Shown here piece by piece: positions 46,101 to 57,528 of a stretch of 64,000 nucleotides of DNA. Origin of the DNA: Brachypodium distachyon (lineage: Eukaryota > Streptophyta > Magnoliopsida > Poales > Poaceae); NCBI RefSeq assembly GCF_000005505.3, contig NC_016131.3, positions 16,141,501-16,205,500 of the forward strand, read 5' to 3'. Position numbers and translations under genes: made by a program. The notes under the pieces are model-generated. The model saw nothing but the letters and a program-made list of their open reading frames with translations. It did not search any database and was not told the origin of the DNA. Every line of letters starts with the position of its first letter. Position 1 is the stretch's first letter.

Positions 46101-49100
46101 AAATTTGTATGATCTTAGAAGAATTGTGAATTGTTATGCAACTTTCTGACATTGGAAAAAATGTTTTTTTTTACCTTGGAGCATGTGCTCCAGGTGCACC
46201 TTCGAATTTCTCCTGAAAGAACTATTATACTATAGTTTTTAACTTATTATTAAACAGTAAATAAGTCAACTGTATCACTCTCAAGAGTCAATAACAGAAA
46301 CCTATCACACAATGCAACTCTTGTTCCAGATTAAATAATATTATTAGTTGTTGAATAATCCAAATGCTAAAGGTAAATTGATCAAGCTTTTATTAATTCA
46401 TATTATGCTAAATATCTTAGAATGCACTATTGGCTAATCCACCTGCAGAGTGAGGATTGGTACTCAACTTATGCACGCGACTCCACCACTAGCAGCATGC
46501 CCTCACAGAAGAAGAATGCCAAAATATTGTATGCTAAATCAACTTCAAGTTTAGTCACAAAATAAAATACCAGATGTCTAATGCAGAAAGGGTAAAAATG
46601 CATGACAAACTGATGATGATCCAGTGGCACTGTAAGTACCTGTAACGTCTTTCCAAGACCCATTTCATCTGCTATCAGCACTCTGCCCCCATGCTGCAGA
46701 GAAAACCTACAGTAACAAGAAGACAAATTAGGATGTCTTGAAAATGGTAGATTAGTCATGCATTCAAAGTGCAAAAGCACGCAGTTGGATGTAGTTATTA
46801 TGGCTAAATTAGGTTTGTGCAACAACCAGAAGTTCAGAAGGTATATGCATCCTAGTCCAGGGGTGTTTGGCAACACTGATCTTTAAAACTAATAGCCTTA
46901 CTAGCCGTGGACAAAAGAATCAAGTTACACACCAGGTTACAGCTTAATAATATTACATCGGAACTGGAATGGGACAAATACCAGTTATTAGATTGGGGAG
47001 GGGCGGAAGTTGACAGGATTTCAGAATTAAGTAATTTTTTAATCTGCAAGGCTTGGTTTGCAGTTGATGAAGGGTTATGGCTATATGCAACATTTAATAG
47101 AGTTCAGCAATACAGAGTGCATATCAATATAGGAAAATATATTCTCACTGTTATGAGCAAAAGAATACCTAACTCCTTCGCGCTGAAATGGCATAAGCTT
47201 CGACTCAACATCAGTTGGAATCCTGTCATACAAACCTTTGCCAGAAAACGGCAAGGTTAGCGTCTGAAGAAAGGACTGGAAAAGTGCTAAGGCATTGGAA
47301 GCCCAACACCAATGAATTTAAGACCTTCCTTGGAAGATTAAATGGTTTGCACTGACAATTATTTACATCATGTGAACTGTAAAAGAAATATTTGACTTCT
47401 TCCCCATATTTATCATGAATCCAAGTGAATTAGTGGATACTAAAGAAAGCTAGATACTGCTCATGCAATGAAACCTTGGAATTAAGTGCATGTAAGAGTT
47501 TATCCCTTTCAAACAGAATCATAGAAACAAGTGAGCAATTTTTTCTTGGAATTTAGATACCTCGAAGATCTTTGACAGCTAAAGCAGCATCGAAAGCCCG
47601 CTGAACTAGTGGATCCAATTTATGAAGCTGCTATCAAAGTAAATAGTATGGTCAGAATGAATACCTCTAGGGGCTATAAATTGGATCATAACATGCTATT
47701 GTTCAAGGGCAGAGCCTGTTAGGTAGAACTTGCTTGAGGAGACTCCAATAATATAGAGGATAGCAAACTGAGGCCTACACATTGGCCCTTGTGTCTGCTG
47801 AGGGTCCTTTATTTATTTATTTATTTTTGCAGGAAACTGAAATACAAGCATTACAAACTTGCTCACCAAAACCAAAATAATGTACATGGACCAACCTAAT
47901 AAGTTATAACAGTTAATTTCTTTAGCAACCTTTGGATAAATCTATGTTGACATTTTAAAACTGGAAAGCAAAATAAGCATCTTAATTCTTAAGAGTGATG
48001 CAGTAGCTGAGTAGGAACAGCGTGGTTCAACCAACTTAGCAAGAAAGCAACAAAAACATCTTTGAAATGACATGGGGGGTTATTAATAGAAACAGTTTTA
48101 AAAGTGCATAAGATAACTGTTACCTCAGCGGCTAATCCAGGCACTGCATGAAGAACTTCCTCTGCTATTGCTAAAGATGTGGGAGGGAATATCCATACCC
48201 TAAGGATTTGACAAATCAAGTAAAACAGAATCAGGAAGAAGTGGTGGGTTTTACAGAAGGCATCAAGCTTGATGTGCAATAGAAACATGTCGTTAAACTG
48301 CCAAGTAATAGTAAAAAGGGACCTCTCTTTCCCGTTCCAGCTAGCCTTTGGAATCTTGTGAAATGCATCCACAAGTTTCTGGGAGAAAAAAATAAGACCA
48401 TATATGATTCACAATATGATTCAGTGCCAAATGATTAAAGATTGGGAGGGGGTTGTACCTGGTTATAAGGGAACTTTGCTGCAATCACACCACTGGAATG
48501 TAGGAAAAGCTGTACAGATGTCTTAGGCAGGCTTCCCTGAGTATTATTCACTTCAATGGCGATTGGAAGAAAAAATGAGATTGGCAGCAGTTCATAGTAG
48601 AATAAACAGAAAGCACCAAAAATGTTGTTTACCTGCAGTTGGTTGACTATGCCGAGAAGGTGAAGGTGATTCTGCCTGAGAAGAGTTAAGGAATTGTGAG
48701 GAATAGTATAGCATAGGGATTTCATTCATGAGCGACATGGATGTTGGTAAGATAAGACGAAATAGATATGTTTCTGCTTCCGTCAAATTAAGCTGGTCCA
48801 AGCAAATCCAAACAAAAAATCAGCGAATGAAGCCATTAATGAAATAACACCAAAAAACCTGTCTATAGTGCTACATTCACCAGTATTGAAAAGCCGTTGC
48901 AGTTGTTCTGTAGAGTTCAAACAAAATATTAGCTATACCAGCATCAAGATTTATCTCGTAATTAAAGATGCATGCATCCTTGCTTCCTTGGGTCAGAAAC
49001 ATCAGCTTATTCCCAAGTTTACCATCTTGCAAATATGGAGGATGAAACGAACTTAAAATAAAGAGAACAACAAGCTGTCCTTAACAACGGTTCCATAGCA

Positions 49101-49819
49101 TAAAATTCTGATTCACAATGTAACGCGGTAAGCAAGAAAACTAAAATGCTTACTAATGACTTGAAAAGGAAATGTCAACTGCATCATCCCAAATTTTTGT
49201 CTGAGATCACAAAACCCAGACATCTTCAACCATATAACCCAAAGTTACAAGTCTGCAAATGCACTAAGCTAATCTACTACCACATTTCGGACCAATCACC
49301 AACGCCGCGAATCTTGGGCAAGACCACACCAGTTTCTTGGAAACAGAACACTGTAGACGTAGCTAGTTAAAAGAAGAAAAAAAGGGGATTTACTACGGCG
49401 AACAGTACTGCATTCACAAAAATGGCCCGTAATTGCGATGCATCGCAGTACATTGGATCAATAAATCTTTCCAGTGTTCCGTGTCGCAAATACCAATCCC
49501 TAATTCGCAAACAGTAAACCCCCCGAGACAGCGAAAGAGCGGAGAAAACCCTAACCTTGCCGAAGCGAGACTCCAGGGAGACCCTGGAGGCGGGGTGCAC
49601 GTCGTTCCTGAGCGGCGAAGAGACCCTGGCCGCCGGCGATAGGGCGGGATTGGGCAGCGGCGAGGTCGCGGGAGCGGTGGAGGAGGTGGAGGAGGAGGCC
49701 TTGCGCTCGGCGAGAACGCGATAAGAGTCCCGCTCGAGCTTGTCGAGCTGCTCCTCGGTCAGGCCCCAGTCGTCGTCGTCGTCGAAGCCGCCGGCGCCGG
49801 CGCCGCCTAGGCCCGTCAT
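37159..49819 (-). CDS. SMARCAL1: SMARCAL1-like SNF2 annealing helicase
   Basis: ATP-dependent SNF2 protein expected to rewind or remodel DNA at stalled forks in the nucleus. I model 24 coding exons, about 715 residues: 49819-49556, 48674-48633 region (uncertain), 48536-48459, 48378-48323, 48199-48124, 47630-47561, 47286-47169, 46706-46640, 46054-45971, 45871-45830, 45080-44925, 43989-43912, 43443-43375, 43285-43220, 43139-43011, 42298-42242, 41767-41678, 41050-40985, 40462-40394, 40317-40213, 38162-38037, 37934-37876, 37789-37753, 37305-37159. One HARP-like module: [34 protein letters not shown]. Helicase motifs: ADEMGLGKT (247-254), DESH (355-358), [24 protein letters not shown] (628-635). 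QKTLDSYL (690-697) resembles a PCNA-binding PIP box. The start [11 protein letters not shown] precedes [16 protein letters not shown]. Exon 4 has a weak GTCCC donor. ZRANB3-like assignment is possible. Confidence 0.92.
38313..39609. mobile_element. MULE with long TIRs, Pack-MULE candidate
   Basis: 1297 bp with terminal inverted repeats of roughly 130 bp. The left begins GGGGAAATATCCAGTGAAAA and the right ends in its complement; inner TIR words such as GATGAGAGGTGGGAATGAAA are shared exactly. Flanks ATGAAACAT (38304-38312) and ATGAAATAT (39610-39618) form a 9-bp duplication with one mismatch, the Mutator signature. The interior (about 38470-39430) is markedly GC-rich, unlike the AT-rich intron around it. 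It contains short open frames but no transposase. It lies in the helicase intron between exons 20 and 21. Confidence 0.88.
39982..40195. mobile_element. Stowaway-like MITE, 214 bp
   Basis: TA-flanked. About 50-bp inverted ends include GAGGCACACACG and TTCCTAGATCATCAATTTG on the left, with near-complements on the right; the interior is AT-rich and palindromic. Lies in the helicase intron between exons 20 and 21. A decayed relative may sit at 49940-50096. Confidence 0.88.
42515..42880 (-). mobile_element. 5'-truncated LINE fragment in helicase intron 15
   Basis: A T run at 42515-42523 marks the poly-A end. The minus strand reads [19 protein letters not shown], the typical end of an L1-type ORF2, then [21 protein letters not shown] 20-base G run lies near 42600. 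An 11-base word AAGGCCCAGAA occurs just outside the tail (42504-42514) and again at 42816-42826, but the coding-like stretch continues past the second copy, so the inner limit is uncertain. Confidence 0.65.
43699..43770. mobile_element. Short Stowaway MITE
   Basis: 72 bp between TA pairs. CTCCCTCCGATCCATAGTAA on the left and its near-complement on the right form a foldback. Lies in the helicase intron between exons 12 and 13. Confidence 0.88.
44190..44770. other. GC-rich island in helicase intron 11
   Basis: Contrasts with the AT-rich intron. The word GCGACTTGG occurs near the left end (44244) and, inverted, near the right end (about 44725), and AGGGTTT/GGTGCC words are nearby. It could be an unclassified transposable element carrying captured sequence. 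No convincing coding region and no clear target duplication. Confidence 0.35.
45394..45486. mobile_element. Short Stowaway MITE
   Basis: 93 bp between TA pairs. GCCTCCGATCCATAGTAAGT on the left and its near-complement on the right, with the inner palindrome GATTTAGTACAAA/TTTGTACTAAATC. Same family as 43699-43770; lies in the helicase intron between exons 10 and 11. Confidence 0.88.
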
Positions 49820-50310
49820 TTTTAGGCGGGCGTTTTGAGGGGAAGCTTCTTTCGCAAGGGAGAGAAGAGGAGCGGCGGTCCGGGAGCGGTAGTCGAGGGT
49901 GCTCAAATGCGATGGGCGCCAGGGCGGAAAAAGGTCCGCCAACATTTTGATACGAAGTACCAAAATTAAATTATATGACATAAAAATTATAGCATTAAAA
50001 AATTTATTTGAGTACGAATCTAATGACATTTTTTTATCCTAGTTAAATTGTAATCTTGGGACACGTGCGTGCCTCATATGTTGAGACGAAGGGAGTTTTA
50101 CTTAACTTTGATATCACGTGACAAGACACAAGAGTAAACATGTTGTGTCATGGAATCTATATTTGATCAGTTTAATTGCTGGTCGAATTTTGAACTTCAA
50201 AAGGATGTACCATAAGGAAGGAATACCATGTTCATTTGTACCGTTTGAGAATAAATCTAGTTACTCCACAAAATGTAAGCTTTACCTTACTTTTCTAAAG
50301 TTCATGTATA
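49820..50310. other. Upstream flank of the helicase gene
   Basis: A short GC-rich leader, then AT-rich sequence holding a decayed half of a MITE (49940-50096; CGTGCGTGCCTCATATGTTG resembles the element at 39982). No gene. Confidence 0.4.
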
Positions 50311-50973
50311 CTCCCTCCTTCCTAGTTTAGAGGCCGTATTATGTTTTATATTGGTTTTTAAAATAACTGTTGTATTAGTGTAGGTTGAAAAAACGTCTCG
50401 GTTCTCCCCTGTGCATTAGTTCTTCTCGTTATCGCTCCACATTATCTCGCCCGCATGTTTCTTCTCCTTTCTCTCTTCCATCTCCCCTCCCCCCCCCCCC
50501 TCCATGGCTCGAATGAATACTGCATCACCACGCACATTTGATTTGAGTGCATCGACATACAACAAGATTGGCGATACTAAGTTGGCTGATGGCGTAGAGA
50601 GCGCGTGCTCCTTGGTCTGGCTGGGAGGTCACAGCCTAGGAGACGGGTCAGGAGATCAGTCCAATCCCGACAAGTTCCTTGACGAGCACGACAATGAGTT
50701 CGACAACGAGCACGGCAGCAACAAACCGGTGCTTCAGTTCAAAGCCCATGAGATCGATGACGAGCATAGCAACAATGGCCCAATGCTTCGTTTCAACGCC
50801 GGCGAGTTTGATAACGAGCACGGCAGGAACGGCTCGGCTCCAACGAGATGGATGACGTTCAGGGCTCGGAGCTTCGTTTCCAACCATGCAGTTACTCATA
50901 TTTTCCATTGTTTTAACTACTCCTCGGTATTATATATTTTGCTAAGTCGGCCTCTAAATCAAGAAGGATGAGG
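50311..50973. mobile_element. 663-bp Stowaway-like element with an internal repeat-bearing ORF
   Basis: TA-flanked. The left end CTCCCTCCTTCCTAGTTTAG is imperfectly complementary to the right end TAAATCAAGAAGGATGAGG, and both continue with GAGGCC. Inside, an ATG-started frame (50504-50971, 155 codons, plus strand) contains three degenerate repeats around EFDNEHGSN, EIDDEHSNN and EFDNEHGRN. No transposase motif is recognised. The frame may be captured host sequence or chance. Confidence 0.55.
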
Positions 50974-52944
50974 TACAAACTACCGCAAAAAAGGAGCATT
51001 TAAGGAACATGTTCATAAGATTGCACATTCAAAGACACAATGTATCAAAGTTTGCTATTGTTTTGAAATTTGTCGTCAGTCTAACTAGTAAGGCACAGAT
51101 GTAAATGTCTCGTCGTAATAGAGAAACGTGCTCATTCCACCTTACCCTTGCTTCTTCTCAAACCAGCCTGGTTGTACATCCAAGCGGCCTGCTTCATTTG
51201 CAAACCTGGTTGCCGGTGCCAGCGCTCATTGGATGGAGATCAGATCAATTCATGCGTCCTGTCACAGCAATCATAAAACCAAACAATTTCTAACAAACGG
51301 GGCTAAACGTTGGGAAGTTTTGGCACCACCATTGGCGAGCCAAAGGTAGGATCATATGGAAAGCATTGTTAAAACATGCGGCACTTTGCGCTTTTCAGAA
51401 TGCCAGCGAAAGTCCTAGGTACCTTGATCAATCTTAAAGTCAAACTTCACCCAAGCATAAACTACTACTCCCTCCGTTTCATAAAAATCAGCACGATTTT
51501 GAACTAGAGCTAGTTTACAGCCGCGACAATTTTTATGGCTCGGAGGGAATACTCCACAAAACCTTGAACAATATACATGGTCTGCTCTTTCCAAAGGCAC
51601 CACACCAAACAACATAAAAATTTCTTTCCTCCCTTTCTATGTATCTTCAGTCAAAATGCTACCGATGAAATTACTTAGCATACAGGAGAAGATTCATTCC
51701 CTCGAGAACAAAATTCATAGCTCCGATTATTTTTGAAATGAAGCACCATTTTTTTTCTTGTATGAAATTTACATACATATGTGCACAAAAATATAAAACA
51801 CTGGAGAAACTTGGCAATCGGCAGAGATAATGAATTCTGTAAACCAACAACTAGCATTTCCAGTTCTCGTGGCTGCAGTACGGCAGGGGAACTGTTTCCA
51901 TTCCCCAGTGCTGGAGCCTGTTCCTGAGCTTTGGTACTCCACATCAACAGTTCAATCAGGGACATGCGAAGCGAACCCTAGTCGACCCATTGATTATAAA
52001 TTAAACAATGAGAACTAGTCCATATAAGGTAATCAACACTGGAAGAACCATCAAACAATTGTTTAGTGTTGGTAGATTGAATAATCAAAATACTGATAAT
52101 TGTGCACTCCGACTGAAGCAATCCAGATTCACAATAGAACAGAACACAGAATGAAGTGTGCCTATTAAGCAGATGAGGGGTGAGCCTACATTTCAGAACT
52201 TTATACAATCCTAAAGATGGGTAAATTTCTGTCAAACGCACTGCCCTGATCTGAAAATCTGATACACATGGAGAATCCTGGCCTTCAGAATGGCAATGCA
52301 TGACATGTCACTGCAGCAAGCATAACTCTGTTCTTATTCCAACAGGGAAGCAGAAAGGATGTGTTTGCATAATAGCGGGCACCATGAATACTCACCTACC
52401 AACATCTGGTATGCAGATAATAAGGTCATTTTCAGTGTTTATGGAAAAGGGACCAGGGTCATGAATCATGATCAAGCACAGGTTAAACTATCACCTAGTT
52501 GGCTTATCAGTTATCCCTCATGCTGATCCACAAAATAATTGCTTGCTTTCCACTCAATCATTTAAATCAATGCTAGAACTCCATGACATGACACATGATA
52601 GAAAGTAGTAAAAGGGGTGAAATTACAAGAAATTTGTCATCCTAATAAATCAATTGAAAGTGTTCGAGCTTTCACAAAACCTTAGTGGCTGCTAAAAGAC
52701 TCAAACCATAACACTTCCACAAAAACAGAGAACAATGTACCTACCATATAAAGCAATAAGCCAGGGCTAAATATCACATGAACAATTAGAACCATAAATC
52801 AGCTAGCTCCAAGCCCCAGCCATGCTAACAATATTCTTTTTATGGACGAAAATCTGCAAAAAGAAAACACCTAAACAGCTACCCTCAGAATTGTAGCAAG
52901 AGCCTATAACGAAAGACACCTTATCAGTTACTAATCTATATGCC
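50974..52944. other. Intergenic, no gene recognised
   Basis: AT-rich, with one short MITE at 51468-51549. The right part probably includes the 3' UTR of the GeBP-type gene. No supported reading frame. Confidence 0.4.
51468..51549. mobile_element. Short Stowaway MITE
   Basis: 82 bp next to TA. CTCCCTCCGTTTCATAAAAA on the left, with a near-complement TTTTTATGGCTCGGAGGGA on the right. Confidence 0.82.
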
Positions 52945-54186
52945 TCAAGTCCCAGGTGCGGAAGATTTGAGCTCCTCAAGCGTCGCCTTCACCTGCTCCT
53001 GCAGCAGTTCGATCCTCTTCAAGTACACCTCCAATTCCAGAATGCGCTGATTTCTCCATCTCTCCCCTTCCATGGGCAACCTGAGCGGCGGCTCGGGCAG
53101 TTTGGCACCAAAAGGATTGGATCCAATATTTATGACTGCATGTATCATCTCCTTAAACAGAGGCATCAGACAATTCTTCTCAGCATCAAAAACACCTGAC
53201 TGAGGTGACGTGACTGGAAACCTGTGAGGCTCTGAGCCTTCCATGGTCACTGTCACAGGCATTGGAGTCTGTTGAAGTGCTGGCAACGAGCCATCCATCT
53301 TGACAGGCACTGACACAGGCACCTGCACTGGCTGAGGGGGCTGCACTAAAATGGTGGCTGCAGGGGTCGTTGGAGTGGCGTATTCCGACGAGCGCCTGCG
53401 GCGCCGTTGCCGGCCTGAGGGGGACTTGACTTCACCATTGGGGCTGGTGTTGTTCGCAGGGGCGGCTGTGGCAGCGACCGCTGCGGCGGCGGCAACGGCG
53501 GCCTCTTCGTCGTCGGAGTCGGCCGAGGGATCCCGGCCGTGCTTATTCGTGGTGTGGTGCCAGATGGTGCGCGCGATCTCGAAGATGGCCTGCTCATGCG
53601 GGGAGCGGAAGGAGAAAGTGCCGCCGGAGCGGAGGCGGGAGACGCAGTTGCGGTACTTGCGCTTGAGGCGGCGGAGCTTCTCCACGAGCTGGCTCTTGGA
53701 GAAGTCGAGCTGGAGGCGGCGGCGCATGTCCTCGTAGAACGGGTCCGTGTCGTACTGGTGCGACGCGAACGCCGTGCCACGGGCGGCGGTGAACTCCGCG
53801 AACCCGCGGAGGATCACGATCTCGTCCTCCTCCGTCCAGAGGCGCTGGAAGAGGGGCCGCCGCTCGCCGCCGCCGGACGAGGCTAGGCCGCCGCCGCCAC
53901 CGCCGCTCCCGCCCGCCGAGCCGGCGGCGGGGAGCAGGGCGGTGGCGGAGGAGGAGGTGGGGTCGAGGAGGCCCGGATCGGGCGGCTCGAGGAACTGGGC
54001 GTCGGTGAAGTCGCCGTCTTCGGAGTAGCCATCGCCGTCCGCGTCGGGGAAGGAGATGGCAGCGACGGCGGCCGACGGGCCGTCGCCAGCAGGGAGCATT
54101 GGGGCTGGCGATGGGATCTGGGAGGGATTAGGGTTCCGGCTTGCGGGAATTCGGGGGATTGGGATCGACGGGGCCTGGATTTGCAT
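52945..54186 (-). CDS. GeBP/STOREKEEPER-type transcription factor
   Basis: Single exon, 413 residues, nuclear DNA-binding protein of the plant-specific GLABROUS1 enhancer-binding protein family (DUF573). The longer frame upstream starts with TTG; the first ATG gives MQIQAPSIPIPRIP. Residues 1-110 are Pro/Gly/acid-rich. The conserved domain runs from about 111 to 210: FQRLWTEEDEIVILRGFAEF, DPFYEDMRRRLQLDFSKSQ, LVEKLRRLKRKYRNCVSRL, FRSPHEQAIFEIARTIW. A basic cluster RQRRRRRSS (about 259-267) is a likely nuclear signal, followed by a Pro/Val/Gln-rich linker. The C-terminal helix ILELEVYLKRIELLQEQVKA resembles the family's leucine-zipper dimerisation region. Targets are unknown; Arabidopsis members act in trichome and cytokinin-response regulation. 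Confidence 0.92.
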   Translation of the reverse strand: MQIQAPSIPIPRIPASRNPNPSQIPSPAPMLPAGDGPSAAVAAISFPDADGDGYSEDGDFTDAQFLEPPDPGLLDPTSSSATALLPAAGSAGGSGGGGGGLASSGGGERRPLFQRLWTEEDEIVILRGFAEFTAARGTAFASHQYDTDPFYEDMRRRLQLDFSKSQLVEKLRRLKRKYRNCVSRLRSGGTFSFRSPHEQAIFEIARTIWHHTTNKHGRDPSADSDDEEAAVAAAAAVAATAAPANNTSPNGEVKSPSGRQRRRRRSSEYATPTTPAATILVQPPQPVQVPVSVPVKMDGSLPALQQTPMPVTVTMEGSEPHRFPVTSPQSGVFDAEKNCLMPLFKEMIHAVINIGSNPFGAKLPEPPLRLPMEGERWRNQRILELEVYLKRIELLQEQVKATLEELKSSAPGT

Positions 54187-56495
54187 TGCTGGGTTTCGGC
54201 CCCAATTTTGGGTCGTCGCTAAACGCAAATCCTCAGTTCAATCTGGAGCTATTGCATTCATGTGCCTCGAAGACATGGCTCTTACATGTTTGCCCCTCTT
54301 AATAGTGCAAAAGCCCAAAAGGTTTCTTGAGAGATAAATAATGCCAGAGTGCTTTTTTTTTCACGCCAAAACTGTCTCTGGAGTTCATGAACATGTCCTC
54401 CAAAACTTGTGATGTTAATGTGTCTTGATATGTTTGAAAAATATCAAGAATTATGTATGATATTTGAAAAACATGAAGGTGTTTCAGGCAAAGCTGTAAT
54501 GTCACTTGACATCACATTTTGCATGAATATGCGACATCTGGCGGGTTTCGTATTGCTATTTGGGATAGTTACTAAGGTGGAAGAAGAGTTGTATAGCTAA
54601 TTGGGTTCTGTAACGCTAACTTTTTTTTGAGAAGTCAACTTAAGACTTGCCATGCTAATCAGCTTCTGTGTGGCGCCGTCTGAGTGTACAACCATGTGAC
54701 ATCTGGCGGGTTTCGTATTGCGATGTGGGATAATTACTAGGAGTAAGTTGTATAATTAATGCTAACTTTTCTTTCAGAATCGACTTAAGACTTGCCATGC
54801 TAATCAGCTTGCGTGTGGTGCCACTGAGTCCAAAAATATGTGACCTCCGGTGGGTTTCGAATTGCTATATGGAATAATTATTAACGTGGAAGAGAGCTGT
54901 ATAATTAATTCTAACTTCTCTTTGGAGAGCAGACTTAAGACTTGCAATGCTTATTTATTATCGTCAACTTTATACGAAGGAATATACCAGCAAATGAGTG
55001 AGTGTATTTTCATGAATCGGAGCAGGGTCTATTTTCTTTAGGGATCGGGTGCGGTGCCATTTTGCCTGTAATTTTACTTTCCCGTGAGGAGAGGCTCATA
55101 AAATACGCGTGGAGAAGCCTAGGACACTGATGCGGACCAGTTTTTCCATTTGAACGGGGGGAAGGGGTAGCTGAAAAAAAGAAGCTTTCCTTCAGCTGGT
55201 GGTTTCTTGGGACGTAAAAGTTGTCCAAAAGCTAAAAAGAATTAAGCAATATCTGTTTCTGTTTGTATGGAGTGAACTTATACGGGCCGGCCACTTATAC
55301 GCGCATTTGTGTTGTGATGTGTTGGGCCGTGATAGACTGATGCGTTAGGGCCAGTGGGCTGAGCTGACCGGCTGCCCCGTCTAATCTTTTTTTTGTAAGA
55401 ATCGGCCCGTCTAATCTTCTGGTTTGTCGATGTTCACGCCTGGTCAGGGAGTAGGAGTATCTGGTGCCTTTTCTTTTCTGGTCCACTGAAGAATTATTTT
55501 GATGAGATGCCGAGAAGAAGAATTCTTGGTCCGCACAATGACACAAGGCAGGTCGCCCATCGATGTTCCAGTTCGTACCCGCCAGCTTGGCAAGATATAT
55601 GTAAACCACTTGCTCCAGAGTCCACCTGGCGGTCAGATGGACCCAAGGGGACGCGACTGACTCTACCCACTGGATCTATAATTTACGGTCATACGAGTAT
55701 TGGTTTCTGCAAACACAGGCTGTATTTCACTGTGAAAAATCAGTGGGCGTTCATTTTCACCTCCCCCCTTGCCGGCCACATGTACCGCCTATGTTTTCAC
55801 TAGGCAACGCTTGAGCTGGTGTTCTGCCACTGCCACGACCAGTCACTTCTCACTTCGGCCGTTTCAAACAAAAAAAATGTTCAAAAGGAAATGAAAATAA
55901 TACTGGTGAACAGTGATAAAAATGTGACAGTGAGAGGATTGACACGAGAGCCGAGAGCGACAGGGCACTGCAAATGTACGTGATAAAGTTTTCCAATGCC
56001 ATTTCCCCGTTCCAATCGCAACGTGCATCCCGTTTCCGTCCCCTGCAACGTCAATTTGATCGGCCACATCCGTCTTGAGTCTGACTGGCACCCCTTAGCA
56101 GCACGCCAGCACGGGGAACTCGCCAAGCCAATCGCAAAATAAAGAAGAAGAACAAGTGCTCAAGAACAAGGGGATTTCTCCACAAACAATTAATAATCAA
56201 TCGAGGTACAGACAGGGGACGGAACGGGATGCTACATGCAACATCCGGATGGGAAGGAGGGAGAGAGCTAGAGGGAAAGATGGGACACGTACAGTGGAGA
56301 CCAGAAGAGAAAGAAAACTGAGCACAAGCAGAACCGATTTTACAACACACACACATACATACAACAGCTTACAGCTAGCGTACGTGTTGTGAAACAAGCT
56401 GCTAGCTCACAACGGGCACGGAAGAAAGATACAGGATCGCCATGACATCGCCTACGCAATTGGTGACGAAGGAGGACCGTAGTGGTCGGTCACTC
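54187..56495. other. Intergenic, repeats only
   Basis: Contains the tandem array at 54530-54990. The remaining sequence, including 55000-56400, has short frames on both strands without family resemblance or splice support. Confidence 0.4.
54530..54990. repeat. Three-copy tandem repeat, about 145-165 bp units
   Basis: Units start at about 54531, 54697 and 54840. Each has ACATCTGGCGGGTTTCG or its variant ACCTCCGGTGGGTTTCG, then GTATA(G/A)TTAAT-like sequence and GACTTAAGACTTGCCATGCT or a near copy. The third is the most diverged and loses similarity near 54960. Noncoding. Confidence 0.85.
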
Positions 56496-56763
56496 CTACC
56501 TGGTGATGACCCAGACGGCGTAGATGATGCCGGGGAGGTAGCCGAAGAAGGTGAGCAGCAGGCAGATCCAGAACTCGATCTGCAACAACGTTCACCCAGC
56601 ACAGACAGTCAGTTAACAACAAGGAAGCTAGCTAGCTGCAGAAGAGGAAGAGAAAGAAAGAGTTTTATGTCACCCCGCAGGCGAACTTGAAGAAGACGCC
56701 GAGCGGCGGCAGGATGATGGCGAGGATGATGTCGATGCAGTTCGCCGTGCCTTCGTCCGCCAT
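56496..56763 (-). CDS. RCI2/PMP3 (LTI6-like) small hydrophobic membrane protein
   Basis: 57 residues from two exons, 56763-56674 and 56579-56496, joined in phase 0. Proteolipid of the plasma membrane that affects ion and membrane-potential homeostasis; family genes are commonly induced by cold, salt and ABA. The protein begins MADEGTANCIDIILAIILPP and ends GIIYAVWVITR. It has two membrane helices, DIILAIILPPLGVFFKF and FWICLLLTFFGYLPGIIYAV, separated by ACGIE, in the canonical PMP3 arrangement. A minus-strand TATAAA lies about 122 bases upstream, and an ACGTGGGC word (ABRE-like core) lies at about 56954-56961. Length and sequence match the family closely; LTI6A versus LTI6B is not decided. 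Confidence 0.95.
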
Positions 56764-56884
56764 TCTTCCTCTCCTGAGGCTTAGCCGGGGACTTCGTGGA
56801 AAATCGAATCCAAAGGAGAGTGAGAGCGATTGGTAGGTGGAGAGTACTGGTCTACTGGAAGCAGCCAAGCAGCAAAGAGCCCGC

Positions 56885-56890
56885 TTTATA
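56885..56890 (-). promoter_or_regulatory. TATA box of the RCI2/PMP3 gene
   Basis: TATAAA on the minus strand in the context CCTTTATAAAGCGG, about 122 bases before the ATG. Confidence 0.65.
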
Positions 56891-57452
56891 AAGGCGACGG
56901 ACGAGCTCGGCGAGGCAGGCAGCTTAATAGCGGCTTAATTAGGCTGATGTTATTACGTGGGCGCGTCGTCTCGTGCTGAGATGCTCCCACGAGAGGGGAT
57001 CGGATCCGAAGGTTCTCTCTGCCCGGCCGCCCCGCGTGCGCTTCGCTGTTCAGCTCCAGCCCGAATCGACCGGTTAGTTTACCTCGTGTGGTTAGCTGAT
57101 GTTAATTGGTTCTTGCACTTGCTGCTGACCAGACAGGCAACAGCAAATTTTGAAGCGCATTTCAGGATAAGGCTTATCTGTCGGGAGCTCTTCCCAAGGG
57201 GGCGGGCATCGTCGGAGAAACAACAGTAAATCTTTCTCTTTTTTTCCGGTTCTCCTCTGAAGGGAATTAATCAACGAGTTGGCACGATGGCAACATCTAC
57301 CGACGACGGGTCTGAGGCAACGCGAAACACTTCATGTCATATCAACCTACAGGACAGGGCATCAGGAGTGGTTATACCGGCAGGATCTCTTTCTGGGCTG
57401 ACAAGACCTTGTTCTAGTGTTTTATTGCGATCATCACGCAGCGCCCGGGGTC

Positions 57453-57528
57453 CATGCATCATGCATGGGCTCCTCTAGCTAGAAATTATGCATGCATCAT
57501 GCATGGGCTCCTCTACCTAGAAATTCAT
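57453..57528. repeat. Two-copy tandem repeat, period 38 bp
   Basis: Both units contain CATGCATCATGCATGGGCTC and TAGAAATT, so CATGCATG-like palindromes are doubled. Confidence 0.85.
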
